Positions 36,771 to 46,058 of a DNA stretch of 64,000 bases are shown one piece after another. Origin of the DNA: Microbacterium pygmaeum (GTDB taxonomy: Bacteria; Actinomycetota; Actinomycetes; Actinomycetales; Microbacteriaceae). Below the pieces are notes generated by a model. It ran no database searches and was not told the origin of the DNA. It saw nothing but the letters and a program-made list of their open reading frames with translations. Location of the stretch: contig NZ_LT629692.1 of NCBI RefSeq assembly GCF_900100885.1, positions 496,001 to 560,000 on the forward strand. Reading direction: 5' to 3'. Every line of letters starts with the position of its first letter. Position 1 is the first letter of the stretch. A program made the translations under genes and the position numbers.

Positions 36771-38198
36771 ATGCTCAATATGGCCGACGGTGTCGCGCGC
36801 CTCGGAGCACTCGTCGAATCGCCGGTGGTCTCGGCCCTTGCCGGTGCGTTCGAGGCGGCGGGTTTCGAGCTGGCGATCGTGGGCGGACCGGTGCGCGATG
36901 CGCTGATCGGCGCCCGGACCAATGACCTGGACTTCACGACCGACGCCCGCGCCGATGACATCCTGCGGGTGGTCAAGCCGATCAGCTCGGCCCAGTGGGA
37001 CGTCGGCCGCGAGTTCGGCACCATCGCGGCGCGCGTGCGCGGTGAGCAGGTGGAGATCACGACCTACCGTGCCGACAGCTACGACGGGGTGACCCGCAAG
37101 CCGACGGTGGAATTCGGCGACACGCTGGAGGGCGACCTCGCCCGACGCGATTTCAGCGTCAACGCGATGGCGCTTCGGGTGCCCGGGCGGACGCTGGTCG
37201 ATCCGACCGGCGGCGTGGAGGACCTCCTCGCGCGGCGGTTGCGCACACCCGGCGACCCGCGCGTCAGCTTCGGCGATGATCCGCTCCGGATGCTCCGGGC
37301 GGCCCGCTTCGCATCGCAGCTCTCGTTCGAGGTCGACCCTGCGACCGTCGCCGCGATGACCGGGTTGCGCGAGACGCTGTCGATCGTGAGCCCGGAGCGC
37401 ATCCGGTCGGAACTGGTGCGCCTGCTGCAGACCGATGACCCGGTTCCAGGCATCCGGCTCCTGGTCGAGACCGGCCTGATGGAGCTCTTCCTGCCGGAGA
37501 TCCCTGCACTGCGGCTCGAGGTCGACGAGCACCACCATCACAAGGACGTCTACGAGCACTCGCTCACGGTGTTGACGCAGGCTATCGAACTGGAGAAGGC
37601 GCGGAACCCGGACGCCGCACCCGACGTGCCGCTGCGCCTGGCGGCGATGCTGCACGACATCGGGAAGCCGGCGACCCGGCGACTCGAGCCGGGGGGCGGG
37701 GTGACGTTCCACCACCACGACATCAAGGGCGCCAGGCTGGCGCGCAAGCGCCTGCAGGCATTGCGCTTCGACACGGACACGATCACCTCGGTGACGCAGC
37801 TCATCGAGCTGCACCTGCGCTTCTTCGGCTACGCGGAAGGGGCGTGGACCGACTCGGCGGTCCGCCGGTACGTCCGCGACGCCGGGGCGGAGCTGGAGCG
37901 CCTGCACATCCTGACCCGCGCCGATGTGACGACCCGCAATCGCCGCAAGGCGGCGCGGCTGGCCGGGGCCTACGACGACATCGAGCGGCGCATCGGCGAG
38001 TTGGCCGAGCAGGAGCAGCTGGACGCCATGCGGCCGGCCCTGGACGGCAACCGGATCCAGGAGATCCTCGGCATCCGTCCGGGGCCGGACGTCGGGAAGG
38101 CGTATCGCCACCTGCTCGACCTGCGCCTGGACGAGGGGATGCTCGACGAGGCCGAAGCCGAGCGGCGCCTCCGCGAGTGGTGGGCCGCGCAGGGCTGA
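36771..38198 (+). CDS. cca: CCA tRNA nucleotidyltransferase
   Basis: 475 aa from ATG 36771. The nucleotidyltransferase head has IVGGPVRDALIGA and the metal-binding DLDF, then GDLARRDFSVNAMAL. The C-terminal HD domain has MLHDIGKP and the EVDEHHHHKDVYEHSL loop typical of actinobacteria. It adds or repairs the 3' CCA. This matters here because neither tRNA in the window encodes CCA. It follows the methyltransferase gene by 37 bp. Confidence 0.95.
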   Translation: MLNMADGVARLGALVESPVVSALAGAFEAAGFELAIVGGPVRDALIGARTNDLDFTTDARADDILRVVKPISSAQWDVGREFGTIAARVRGEQVEITTYRADSYDGVTRKPTVEFGDTLEGDLARRDFSVNAMALRVPGRTLVDPTGGVEDLLARRLRTPGDPRVSFGDDPLRMLRAARFASQLSFEVDPATVAAMTGLRETLSIVSPERIRSELVRLLQTDDPVPGIRLLVETGLMELFLPEIPALRLEVDEHHHHKDVYEHSLTVLTQAIELEKARNPDAAPDVPLRLAAMLHDIGKPATRRLEPGGGVTFHHHDIKGARLARKRLQALRFDTDTITSVTQLIELHLRFFGYAEGAWTDSAVRRYVRDAGAELERLHILTRADVTTRNRRKAARLAGAYDDIERRIGELAEQEQLDAMRPALDGNRIQEILGIRPGPDVGKAYRHLLDLRLDEGMLDEAEAERRLREWWAAQG

Positions 38199-38214
38199 GC
38201 GCCGGTCCGCGAGG

Positions 38215-38874
38215 TCAGGCGGCGGTGCCGGCGCCGCGGAGCTCGGCGAGCTCGCGACCCGAGCGCACGGCGGCCACCTCGGCGTCCGCCTTGAGCTCGG
38301 CGGCCGCGTCCGTGAAGGCATCCAGCGCGGGGTTCACACCCACGAGGGTGAACGGACGCGTGACGACCCGCAGGTCCAGGCCCCAGACATCCTGCAGTGC
38401 ACGTGTGAGCCAGCCGGTCGAGTGGTCCCAGCCCTCCTTGGGCGTTCCGGGCGCGTAGTTGCCGCCGAGCACGGTCACCAGCGTCGCCGGCTTGCCCTGC
38501 AGCGCGGTGCCGGTGGGGCTGGTGCGCGGATCGGTGTAGACGAGGTCGAACCAGGTCTTGAAGTGCTGGGAGACGCCGTAGTTGTAGAGCGGCACGGTGA
38601 ACAGCAGGGCGTCCGCGGCGACGAGCTCGTCCGCGAAGGTGCGCGCCAGTGCGGTGGCTGCGAGCTGGCCCTCGGTGAGGTTCTCGGGCGGCGTGAAGCC
38701 GGCGGTGACGGCATCCTGCCAGGCGGTCGCCGGCACCGGGTCGGCGGCCAGATCCCGACGGGTGACGGTCGAGTCGGGGTGCGCGCTGAGCCACTCGGCT
38801 TCGACGAGGTCGCCGAGTGCACGGCTGGACGACGTGGCGGGCAGGATGCTGGCATCCAGGCGGAACAGGGACAT
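38215..38874 (-). CDS. azoR: FMN-dependent NADH-azoreductase (flavodoxin-fold)
   Basis: 219 aa. The N-terminus MSLFRLDASILPATSSSRAL is the FMN phosphate-binding region and the VPLYNYGVSQHFKTWFD segment binds the isoalloxazine, as in AzoR. These enzymes reduce quinones and azo compounds. It is divergent from an HxlR-family regulator gene, 77 bp away, with a palindrome between, so induction by electrophiles or quinones is likely (inference). Confidence 0.9.
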   Translation of the reverse strand: MSLFRLDASILPATSSSRALGDLVEAEWLSAHPDSTVTRRDLAADPVPATAWQDAVTAGFTPPENLTEGQLAATALARTFADELVAADALLFTVPLYNYGVSQHFKTWFDLVYTDPRTSPTGTALQGKPATLVTVLGGNYAPGTPKEGWDHSTGWLTRALQDVWGLDLRVVTRPFTLVGVNPALDAFTDAAAELKADAEVAAVRSGRELAELRGAGTAA

Positions 38875-38894
38875 TTCGACTCCTTCAATTCTGG

Positions 38895-38905
38895 ATAGTC
38901 ACTAT
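38895..38905. promoter_or_regulatory. Candidate HxlR operator between azoR and hxlR gene
   Basis: ATAGTCACTAT is a perfect palindrome around a central C. It lies 21 bp before azoR and 46 bp before the regulator gene. HxlR-family proteins (YodB, QorR) bind similar short palindromes near quinone-reductase genes. Confidence 0.5.
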
Positions 38906-38951
38906 GAAAAGAAAAGCGACTCCCCACACGCTAGCACGCTAATCTGAAGGG

Positions 38952-39293
38952 ATGAACGCTGAAGAGCTCGATCGTCCGGCGTGCGACGCCGCGGTCACGC
39001 TGGCGTTCTCGATCCTGGGCAAGCGGTGGAACGGGATGATCGTCGACACCCTCGGCGCCGGCCCGCTCACCTTCGCCGCCCTCCGTCGGGCCGTCACCGG
39101 AATCAGCGACGCCGTACTGAGCGACCGTCTCTCCGAGCTGGCCGAAGCCGAGCTGATCGCACGCGCGGTCGACCCCGGTCCGCCGGTCTCCGTCAGCTAC
39201 GCGCTCACCTCGCGCGGGGCGAGCCTGGTCCCGGTGCTGCAGGAGCTCGGCGCGTGGGCGAGTGAGAACCTCACCGCCCCGCACCGCGCCTGA
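38952..39293 (+). CDS. HxlR family transcriptional regulator
   Basis: 113 aa winged-helix protein. The conserved start CDAAVTLAFSILGKRWNGMI, the FAALRRAVTGISDAVLSDRL recognition region and the YALTSRG wing are visible. A Cys near the N-terminus (C12) is in the position used by thiol-based HxlR sensors. TAATCT (38940-38945) fits a -10 box for a leaderless or short-leader transcript. Probable regulator of azoR. Confidence 0.92.
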   Translation: MNAEELDRPACDAAVTLAFSILGKRWNGMIVDTLGAGPLTFAALRRAVTGISDAVLSDRLSELAEAELIARAVDPGPPVSVSYALTSRGASLVPVLQELGAWASENLTAPHRA

Positions 39294-39413
39294 AAGAGGA
39301 CCTCGCGGCCCGGCCGCGGCATTCCTCCCCTGCCACTTCGTGTCGGACCCGCCGCCTGACACGCCGAGCTCGGTCGGTCCGCCGGACCTTCCCCTCTCGG
39401 CCAGGATGGCATC

Positions 39414-40049
39414 ATGAGCGATTCGGCTTCGAGCGGGCACCGACTGATGGCCGGCGAGCGCCTGAAGGCGTTCACCGACGCGGTCGTCGCGATCGCGATG
39501 ACCCTGCTGATCCTGCCGCTCCTGGACAGCATCCAGGACGCGGCGAGCCGCGGCCTGGACTCCGGGTCGTGGCTGGTGGGCGAAGGCCCGCAGCTGTTCA
39601 GCTTCGCGCTGAGCTTCGTCCTCATCGCGAACTTCTGGATCAACCACCATCGACTGTTCGATCGTGTCGAGAACGTCACGATCGCGCTCCTGTGGCTCAC
39701 CGTCGCGTGGATGCTCACGATCGTGTGGCTGCCGGTGGCGACCGCCCTGCTCGGGCAGATGACGGACGATCCCGTTCAGAAGCTGCTCTACATCGGCAGC
39801 CTGCTGGCGACGAGCCTGGTGGCGGTGGGAACGCGGGTGTACCTCCGCCGGCATCCCGAGCTGCACGCGATTCCCATCGAGACCCAGCGCAACGGAATGG
39901 TCGCGGCGGTGACGATGTCGGTCCTGTTCGCGCTGGCGCTCGTCATCGCCATCGCCCTGCCCGCCGTGGGCTACTGGGCCATGTTCCTGCTGCTGCTGAC
40001 CGGCCCGATCGATTCCGTTGTCGCGCGGCGCCTGGGTATCCGCACGTGA
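39414..40049 (+). CDS. TMEM175-type (DUF1211) membrane protein, probable potassium channel
   Basis: 211 aa with about six membrane helices. The family signature is present as RLKAFTDAVVAIAMTLL, a variant of the usual RLxAFSDGVxAI, and the INHHRLFDRV loop is typical. Bacterial TMEM175 proteins form potassium channels as tetramers. The FSD-to-FTD change is conservative. It is monocistronic. Confidence 0.85.
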   Translation: MSDSASSGHRLMAGERLKAFTDAVVAIAMTLLILPLLDSIQDAASRGLDSGSWLVGEGPQLFSFALSFVLIANFWINHHRLFDRVENVTIALLWLTVAWMLTIVWLPVATALLGQMTDDPVQKLLYIGSLLATSLVAVGTRVYLRRHPELHAIPIETQRNGMVAAVTMSVLFALALVIAIALPAVGYWAMFLLLLTGPIDSVVARRLGIRT

Positions 40050-40126
40050 GCCCGCCGCAGTCCGCATCGCGCGCTGGCGCGCCTGTTGCCTGCGTGTCTC
40101 AGTTCCGTTACGAATCGTTCACTCGA

Positions 40127-40155
40127 TTGCCGATCGACACACCGAGGTCTTAGAT
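40127..40155 (+). promoter_or_regulatory. Candidate promoter of the peptide-transporter operon
   Basis: TTGCCG (40127-40132) and TTAGAT (40150-40155) are separated by 17 bp. The substrate-binding protein gene starts 57 bp downstream. Confidence 0.55.
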
Positions 40156-40212
40156 AGCGGGAGGGCTGCGCATTCCCGGTGCGGCCGACCCCTTCACAGC
40201 AGAGGTAGCACT

Positions 40213-41847
40213 ATGTCACTGCACTCCAGCGGGCGCGGCCGTCTCGGTCTCGCTCTGGGCGCCTTCGGCGCCACCGCACTCCTCCTCGCCGGCTGCGCCG
40301 GTGGCGGCGGCGGCACAGCCACGGACGACGCCGCTTCCGGCGATCCGCTGATCGTCGGAACGACCGATAAGGTCACGACGCTCGACCCGGCCGGCTCCTA
40401 CGACAACGGCTCGCTCGCCGTCCAGACCCAGGTCTTCCCCTACCTGGTCAACACGAACTACAACGAGACCGAGGTCGTGCCCGACCTGGCCGAAACGGCC
40501 GAGTTCACCTCGCCCACCGAGTACACGGTCACGCTGCCCGAGGGTCTGAAGTGGGCCAACGGCAACGACCTGACCTCGGCCGACGTCAAGTTCTCGTTCG
40601 ACCGCAACCTCGCCATCGCCGACCCGAACGGCGCATCGAGCCTGCTGTACAACCTCGACAGCGTCGAGGCGCCCGACGACACCACCGTCGTCTTCAAGCT
40701 GAAGGCGGAGAACGACCAGGTGTTCCCGTTCATCCTGACCAGCTTCCCCGGCGCGATCGTCGACGACGAGGTGTTCTCGGCCGACGCGATCACGCCCGAC
40801 CAGGACATCGTCGACGCGAACGCCTTCGGCGGCCCGTACGCGATCACCTCGTACGACTTCAACAAGACCGTCGAGTTCACGCCCAACGAGAATTACCAGG
40901 GTCTCCTGGACGCGCCCGTGAACAGCGGCGTCATCCTCAGCTACTTCGCCGAGTCGTCCAACCTCAAGCTCGCCGTGCAGGAGGGCGACATCGACGTGGC
41001 GTACCGGAGCCTCTCCTCGACCGACGTCGCCGACCTGTCGACGAACGACGACGTGCAGGTCATCGACGGCCCCGGCGGCGAGATCCGCTACATCGTCTTC
41101 AACTTCGACACGCAGCCGTACGGCGCCACCACCGCGGAGGCCGACCCGGCCAAAGCGCTGGCCGTCCGCCAGGCGGTCGCCGACCTCGTCGACCGCGACG
41201 CGATCTCGGAGCAGGTCTACAAGGGCACGTACACGCCGCTGTACTCGTTCGTTCCGGACGGGTTCAACGGCGCCACCCAGGTGCTCAAGGAGCTCTACGG
41301 CGATGGCAACGGCGGCCCGGATGCCGACAAGGCCAAGGCAACCCTCGAGGCCGCCGGCGTCACCACGCCGGTCGCGCTGAGCCTGCAGTACAGCCCCGAC
41401 CACTACGGACCCTCGTCGGGTGACGAGTACGCACTGGTCAAGTCGCAGCTCGAGGAGAGCGGCCTGTTCACCGTCGACCTCAAGTCGACCGAGTGGGTCC
41501 AGTACTCGAAGGACCGCACCGCGGACGTGTACCCCGCGTACCAGCTCGGCTGGTTCCCGGACTACTCGGATGCCGACAACTACCTGACCCCGTTCTTCCT
41601 GACGGACAACTTCCTGGGCAACCACTTCAGCGACCAGCAGACGGAGGACCTCATCCTCCAGCAGGCCGTGGAGACCGACCCGGCAGCGCGTACCCAGGAG
41701 ATCGAGGACATCCAGGCGCGGGTCGGCGAGCTGCTCTCCACGGTGCCGCTCCTGCAGGGCGCACAGGTCGCTGTGGCCGGAACCGGCGTCGACGGGGTCA
41801 TCCTCGACGCGTCGTTCAAGTTCCGCTTCGCGCCGCTCACCAAGTAG
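40213..41847 (+). CDS. ABC transporter substrate-binding lipoprotein, oligopeptide/dipeptide type
   Basis: 544 aa. A signal peptide ends in the lipobox LLAGC (lipidated Cys near residue 28), followed by a Gly-rich linker. The mature part is a family 5 binding protein (GTTDKVTTLDPAGSYDNG, GLKWANGNDLTSADVKFSFD, WFPDYSDADNYLTPFF). It captures peptides or similar solutes for the permeases encoded downstream. A strong hairpin between this gene and the permeases probably keeps the binding protein in excess. Confidence 0.95.
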   Translation: MSLHSSGRGRLGLALGAFGATALLLAGCAGGGGGTATDDAASGDPLIVGTTDKVTTLDPAGSYDNGSLAVQTQVFPYLVNTNYNETEVVPDLAETAEFTSPTEYTVTLPEGLKWANGNDLTSADVKFSFDRNLAIADPNGASSLLYNLDSVEAPDDTTVVFKLKAENDQVFPFILTSFPGAIVDDEVFSADAITPDQDIVDANAFGGPYAITSYDFNKTVEFTPNENYQGLLDAPVNSGVILSYFAESSNLKLAVQEGDIDVAYRSLSSTDVADLSTNDDVQVIDGPGGEIRYIVFNFDTQPYGATTAEADPAKALAVRQAVADLVDRDAISEQVYKGTYTPLYSFVPDGFNGATQVLKELYGDGNGGPDADKAKATLEAAGVTTPVALSLQYSPDHYGPSSGDEYALVKSQLEESGLFTVDLKSTEWVQYSKDRTADVYPAYQLGWFPDYSDADNYLTPFFLTDNFLGNHFSDQQTEDLILQQAVETDPAARTQEIEDIQARVGELLSTVPLLQGAQVAVAGTGVDGVILDASFKFRFAPLTK

Positions 41848-41873
41848 CGCTCGCTCGATACGACGCCGAGGAT

Positions 41874-41908
41874 CGATGGGGCGGCCCGCCTGCCGGGTCG
41901 CCCCATCG
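41874..41908 (+). terminator. Hairpin between binding-protein and permease genes
   Basis: CGATGGGGCG (41874-41883) pairs perfectly with CGCCCCATCG (41899-41908). It is followed by TTCC rather than a T-run, so partial termination or 3' end protection is likely. Confidence 0.7.
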
Positions 41909-41953
41909 CCTTCCGCCCTCGGGCACCCTGATCCCCACAGATAGGCTCCATCC

Positions 41954-43042
41954 ATGACGACGAGCGAGGTCGCAGCGGTCGAAGAGCCGCCACCGTTCCT
42001 GGCACGGCGCAGACCGAGATCGGGAGGCACCCTCGGCCGGTACCTCCTGGTGCGGGCGCTGCTGATCATCCCGACCGTGCTGATCCTGGTCACGCTCGTC
42101 TTCTTCCTGATCCGCCTCACCGGCGACCCGATCACCGCTGCACTCGGCGGGCGCTTGCCGGCCGACCAGCTGCAGGAGCGGATCCACGAGGCCGGCTACG
42201 ACCGGCCGGTCATCGTGCAGTACTTCGAGTACCTCGGTCAGGTCTTCACCGGCAACTTCGGTACGACGATCACGGACAACCGTCTCGTCACCGACGTGCT
42301 CGTGACCTACGGCACCGCCACTCTCGAGCTCGTCGTCTACGCCCTGCTGATCGCCTTCATCGTCGGCATCCCGCTCGGCATGATCGCGGCGGCCAAGCGA
42401 GACCACGCGCCTGACGCGGCACTCCGCGTCAGCGCGATCCTCTTCTATGCGACCCCGGTGTTCTTCGCGGGGCTGCTCGCGAAGCTCGTCTTCTCGGTCT
42501 GGCTCGGCTGGTTCCCCGTGAGCGGGCGCGCCGACGTGCGCACCGAGATCGCGCTCAGCCGGGAGGGCAACACCGGCTTCTACCTGATCGACGCGATCGC
42601 CTCCGGCAACCCGGCCTACGTGCAGGACGTGCTTTCGCACGCAGTGCTGCCGGCCATGGTCCTCGGCCTGCTGACGGCCGGGATCTTCCTGCGCCTGGTG
42701 CGCACCAACGTGATCAGCACCTTCAACATGCCGTATGTCGATGCTGCTCGGTCAAGGGGCATCAGCGAGTACCGGCTGGTGCGCAAACACGCCTACAAGC
42801 CCGCCCTCATCCCGATCATCACCGTCATCGGCCTGCAGATCGCGCTGCTCTTGGGCGGTGCGGTGCTCACCGAGACGACCTTCGAATGGCAGGGCCTCGG
42901 CTTCCAGCTGACGAAATACCTCGCCGCGCGCGACTTCGTGGCGGTGCAGGGCATCGTGGCGCTGATCGCGATCCTCGTGGCCCTCACGAACTTCGTCGTC
43001 GATGTCATCGCGGCCTTCCTCGACCCGAGGGTGAGGTACTGA
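41954..43042 (+). CDS. ABC transporter permease, DppB/OppB type
   Basis: 362 aa. Six membrane helices are preceded by an unusually long cytoplasmic N-terminus of about 30 residues. The EAA loop (YVDAARSRGISEYRLVRKHAYKPAL) contacts the ATPase. It pairs with the DppC-type permease that starts 1 bp after its stop. It imports peptides or related compounds. Confidence 0.95.
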   Translation: MTTSEVAAVEEPPPFLARRRPRSGGTLGRYLLVRALLIIPTVLILVTLVFFLIRLTGDPITAALGGRLPADQLQERIHEAGYDRPVIVQYFEYLGQVFTGNFGTTITDNRLVTDVLVTYGTATLELVVYALLIAFIVGIPLGMIAAAKRDHAPDAALRVSAILFYATPVFFAGLLAKLVFSVWLGWFPVSGRADVRTEIALSREGNTGFYLIDAIASGNPAYVQDVLSHAVLPAMVLGLLTAGIFLRLVRTNVISTFNMPYVDAARSRGISEYRLVRKHAYKPALIPIITVIGLQIALLLGGAVLTETTFEWQGLGFQLTKYLAARDFVAVQGIVALIAILVALTNFVVDVIAAFLDPRVRY

Positions 43043-43043
43043 C

Positions 43044-44066
43044 ATGGCGCGCTCGAATGCACCCCGTTCCAGGGCGGTCAAGCCAGGCATCCTGGACCGT
43101 CTGCCCGTCGTCCACCAGCTGCGTCAGAGCGTCGGCCTGCAGCGCGGCATGCTCATCGCCGGACTCGTGCTGGCCGCGATCTTCCTGATCCTCGCGATCT
43201 TCGCGCCCTGGCTCGCACCGTACGGCTTCGCGCAGCTGCGCGGACCGGATGGCCCGTTCGGTGCGCAGCAGCCGCCGAGCGCCGAGCATCTGCTCGGCAC
43301 GACCGTCGGCGGCTACGACGTGCTCTCGCGGACGATCTGGGGCGCGCAGACCGCGCTGCTCGCGATCGTCGTCGCTCTGCTGCTGTCGGTGTTCATCGGC
43401 ATCTTCCTCGGCCTCGTCTCGGGCTACCTCGGCGGCTGGCTCGACCGCGTGCTCGTCGTCATCGCCGATGCGATCTACGCCTTCCCGACCCTGCTGCTGG
43501 CAATCGTCGCCGCCATCGCCATCAGCGGCGGGCAGTCGGGCCTCTGGCCCGGCATCCTGGCTGCCGCGATCTCGATCACCGTCGTGTTCATCCCCCAGTA
43601 CTTCCGGGTGGTCCGCTCGGAGGTCATCCGTGTGAAGGCGGAGGCGTTCGTCGAGTCCGCGAAGGTGATCGGCGCCTCGACGCCGCGCATCATGTTCGTC
43701 CACGTGCTGCGCAATGCGACCCGGTCGCTCCCGCTGATCGTGACGCTGAACGCATCCGAGGCGATCGCGACACTGGCGGCGCTCGGGTTCCTCGGCTTCG
43801 GCATCGAGCCGACGGCGGCTGCCGAATGGGGCTTCGACCTCAAGAACTCGATCGGCGATGTTTCGGCCGGCATCTGGTGGACGGCGATCCCTCCGGGCGT
43901 CGCGATCGTGCTCGCGATCCTCGGCGTCACCCTCATCGGCGAGGGCCTCAACGATCTCGCCGATCCGCGCCTGCGTGCGCGGCGCCGTGCCGGCAAGCAG
44001 ACCCCCGCGGATGCCGTGGCGGCGAGTCAGCCGATCACACGTGAATTCATGGGAGAGGTGGAGTGA
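43044..44066 (+). CDS. ABC transporter permease, DppC/OppC type
   Basis: 340 aa. A cytoplasmic N-terminal segment and one helix (about 37-60) are followed by five more helices and the EAA loop FVESAKVIGASTPRIMFVHV. DppC-specific LLGTTVGGYDVLSRTIWGAQ is present. The C-terminus overlaps the ATPase gene start. Confidence 0.95.
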   Translation: MARSNAPRSRAVKPGILDRLPVVHQLRQSVGLQRGMLIAGLVLAAIFLILAIFAPWLAPYGFAQLRGPDGPFGAQQPPSAEHLLGTTVGGYDVLSRTIWGAQTALLAIVVALLLSVFIGIFLGLVSGYLGGWLDRVLVVIADAIYAFPTLLLAIVAAIAISGGQSGLWPGILAAAISITVVFIPQYFRVVRSEVIRVKAEAFVESAKVIGASTPRIMFVHVLRNATRSLPLIVTLNASEAIATLAALGFLGFGIEPTAAAEWGFDLKNSIGDVSAGIWWTAIPPGVAIVLAILGVTLIGEGLNDLADPRLRARRRAGKQTPADAVAASQPITREFMGEVE

Positions 44067-45736
44067 TGGTCGCCGTGCCCGCAGCATCCGATCCGCTCGC
44101 GGTCGACATCCGCGATCTCGACGTCTCCTTCGCGACCGACGGCGGCGACGTCCACGCCGTGCGCGGCGTCACGCTGGATGTGCGCCGGGGCGAGGTGCTG
44201 GCCATCGTCGGCGAGTCTGGCTCGGGAAAGACGGTCACCGCCCGCACGATCCTCGGACTCCTTCCGGAGACGGCACGGATGGGTGGCGCGGTCGTCCTCG
44301 ACGGCACGAACGTCGTGGGGCTCGGCCAGAAGGAGCTGCGCCGGATCCGCGGCACGAAGGCCGCGATGATCTTCCAGGAGCCCTCGACGGCCTTGAACCC
44401 GGTCTTCACGGTGGGCTGGCAGCTGGCCGAGGGCTTGCGAGCCCATGGGAAGTACACGAAGTCCGAAGCGCGCGCCCACGCGATCGACATGCTCCGCCGC
44501 GTCGGGATCCCCGAGCCGGAGCAGCGCGTCGACGACTACCCGCACCAGTTCTCCGGCGGCCAGAAGCAGCGCATCGTGATCGCGACCGCGCTCGCCCTCG
44601 ATCCGACGGTGATCATCGCCGACGAGCCGACGACCGCGCTGGATGTGACGGTGCAGGCCGAGATCCTCGAGCTGCTCCGGCGCCTCCGCGACGAGGACGG
44701 CACCGCGATCGTGCTCATCACCCACAACATGGGTGTCGTCGCCGACCTCGCCGACCGGGTCGCGGTCATGCTCGACGGCGCGATCGTCGAGACGGCGACC
44801 GCGCCGGACCTGTTCGCCCGGCCGCAGCACGAATACACCAAGAAGCTCCTGGCGGCCGTTCCGCGCCTCGAGATCACCGACCGTCAGCTGCCCGCGGCCT
44901 CCGTCGGCGCGCAGCCGGTGGTCGTGGCAGACGAGCTCGTCATCGAATACGCCGGCCGATTCCGCCGCGCCGCCTTCCGGGCGGTCGACCGCGTCAGCTT
45001 CTCGATCTCGCCGGGCGAAGTGCTCGGTCTCGTCGGCGAGAGCGGGTCGGGCAAGACGACGATCGGCCGCGCCATCGCCGGACTCACCCCCGTCGCCGGA
45101 GGCTCGCTCCAGGTGCTGGGCACCGAGATGCGCGGCGTCAAGGAGCGCGAGTTCAAACCCAAGCGCAGTCAGCTCGGATTCGTCTTCCAGGACCCTGCGA
45201 CCAGCTTCAACCCGCTTCTGACGATCGCGCAGAACGTCGCCGAGCCGCTCATCGTGCACGCCGGCGTGCGGGATGCCGGGGCCGCGCGCGGAAAGGTCGA
45301 CGAGCTCCTCGAAGCTGTGCAGCTGCCGAAGGCCTTCGGCGATCGGTATCCGCACGAGCTCTCGGGTGGGCAGCGCCAGCGGGCCTCGCTGGCCCGCGCG
45401 CTCGCGCTCGACCCGAAGCTGCTGATCGCCGACGAGCCGACCAGCGCGCTGGACGTGTCGGTGCAGGCGCGCGTGCTGGAGCTGTTCCGCGAGCTGCAGG
45501 AACGGTTCGGCTTCGCGACCCTGTTCATCACGCACGACCTGGCCGTCGTCGACCTGCTCGCGCACAGCATCGTGGTGCTGCACAAGGGCGAGATCGCTGA
45601 GGAGGGAACGACCGCCGAGGTTCTGGGCAACCCGCAGGATGCCTACACCAAGCGCCTGATCGCGTCGCTTCCGGTGCCGGATCCGGTCGAGCAGGCCGCG
45701 CGGCGCGCGATCTGGGACGCGACGCGCGAGGGCTGA
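44066..45736 (+). CDS. Fused ABC transporter ATPase (DppD-DppF type)
   Basis: 556 aa with two complete nucleotide-binding domains. Domain 1 has Walker A GESGSGKTVTA, signature FSGGQKQR and Walker B VIIADEPTTALD. Domain 2 has GESGSGKTTIG, LSGGQRQR and LLIADEPTSALD. Fusing both subunits in one chain is common in actinobacteria and avoids unequal supply. ATG 44066 shares a base with the permease TGA; GTG 44063 is one codon earlier. It completes the transporter operon. Confidence 0.95.
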   Translation: MVAVPAASDPLAVDIRDLDVSFATDGGDVHAVRGVTLDVRRGEVLAIVGESGSGKTVTARTILGLLPETARMGGAVVLDGTNVVGLGQKELRRIRGTKAAMIFQEPSTALNPVFTVGWQLAEGLRAHGKYTKSEARAHAIDMLRRVGIPEPEQRVDDYPHQFSGGQKQRIVIATALALDPTVIIADEPTTALDVTVQAEILELLRRLRDEDGTAIVLITHNMGVVADLADRVAVMLDGAIVETATAPDLFARPQHEYTKKLLAAVPRLEITDRQLPAASVGAQPVVVADELVIEYAGRFRRAAFRAVDRVSFSISPGEVLGLVGESGSGKTTIGRAIAGLTPVAGGSLQVLGTEMRGVKEREFKPKRSQLGFVFQDPATSFNPLLTIAQNVAEPLIVHAGVRDAGAARGKVDELLEAVQLPKAFGDRYPHELSGGQRQRASLARALALDPKLLIADEPTSALDVSVQARVLELFRELQERFGFATLFITHDLAVVDLLAHSIVVLHKGEIAEEGTTAEVLGNPQDAYTKRLIASLPVPDPVEQAARRAIWDATREG

Positions 45737-45760
45737 GCGCGTCAGCTCGTGGCGACCGGT

Positions 45761-46019
45761 TCGGTTGCCTCGGACTGCGGGCGCTCCGTAGGGCAGACCG
45801 CGATCTGGGGCAACTGAACCGATCTCGGCAACTGAGCAACTGAACCGATCTCGGCAACTGAGAGGTGCCGGTGGGAGTCGGAGGTTCGCTTGCCTCGGAC
45901 TGCGACCGCTCCGTAGGGCAGACCGCGATCTGAGGCAACTGAACGCGGTGGCGTCGGGTTCAGTTGCCTCGGGTTGCGAGGACGACATCGCTGAGACCGC
46001 AATCTGAGGCACATGAAAC
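45761..46019. repeat. Three tandem copies of a palindromic 60-bp repeat
   Basis: The 322-bp gap after the transporter has no gene. Three imperfect copies, 45761-45819, 45885-45944 and 45959-46019, each begin near GTTGCCTCGG and end near TCTGAGGCAACTGAAC, so each is itself an inverted repeat. Between the first two, a 26-bp unit is duplicated exactly in tandem (45810-45835 and 45836-45861). Confidence 0.8.
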
Positions 46020-46058
46020 GCTGAGGCCCGGACGGCGGCCCGCTTCGGCTCGGGCGCG

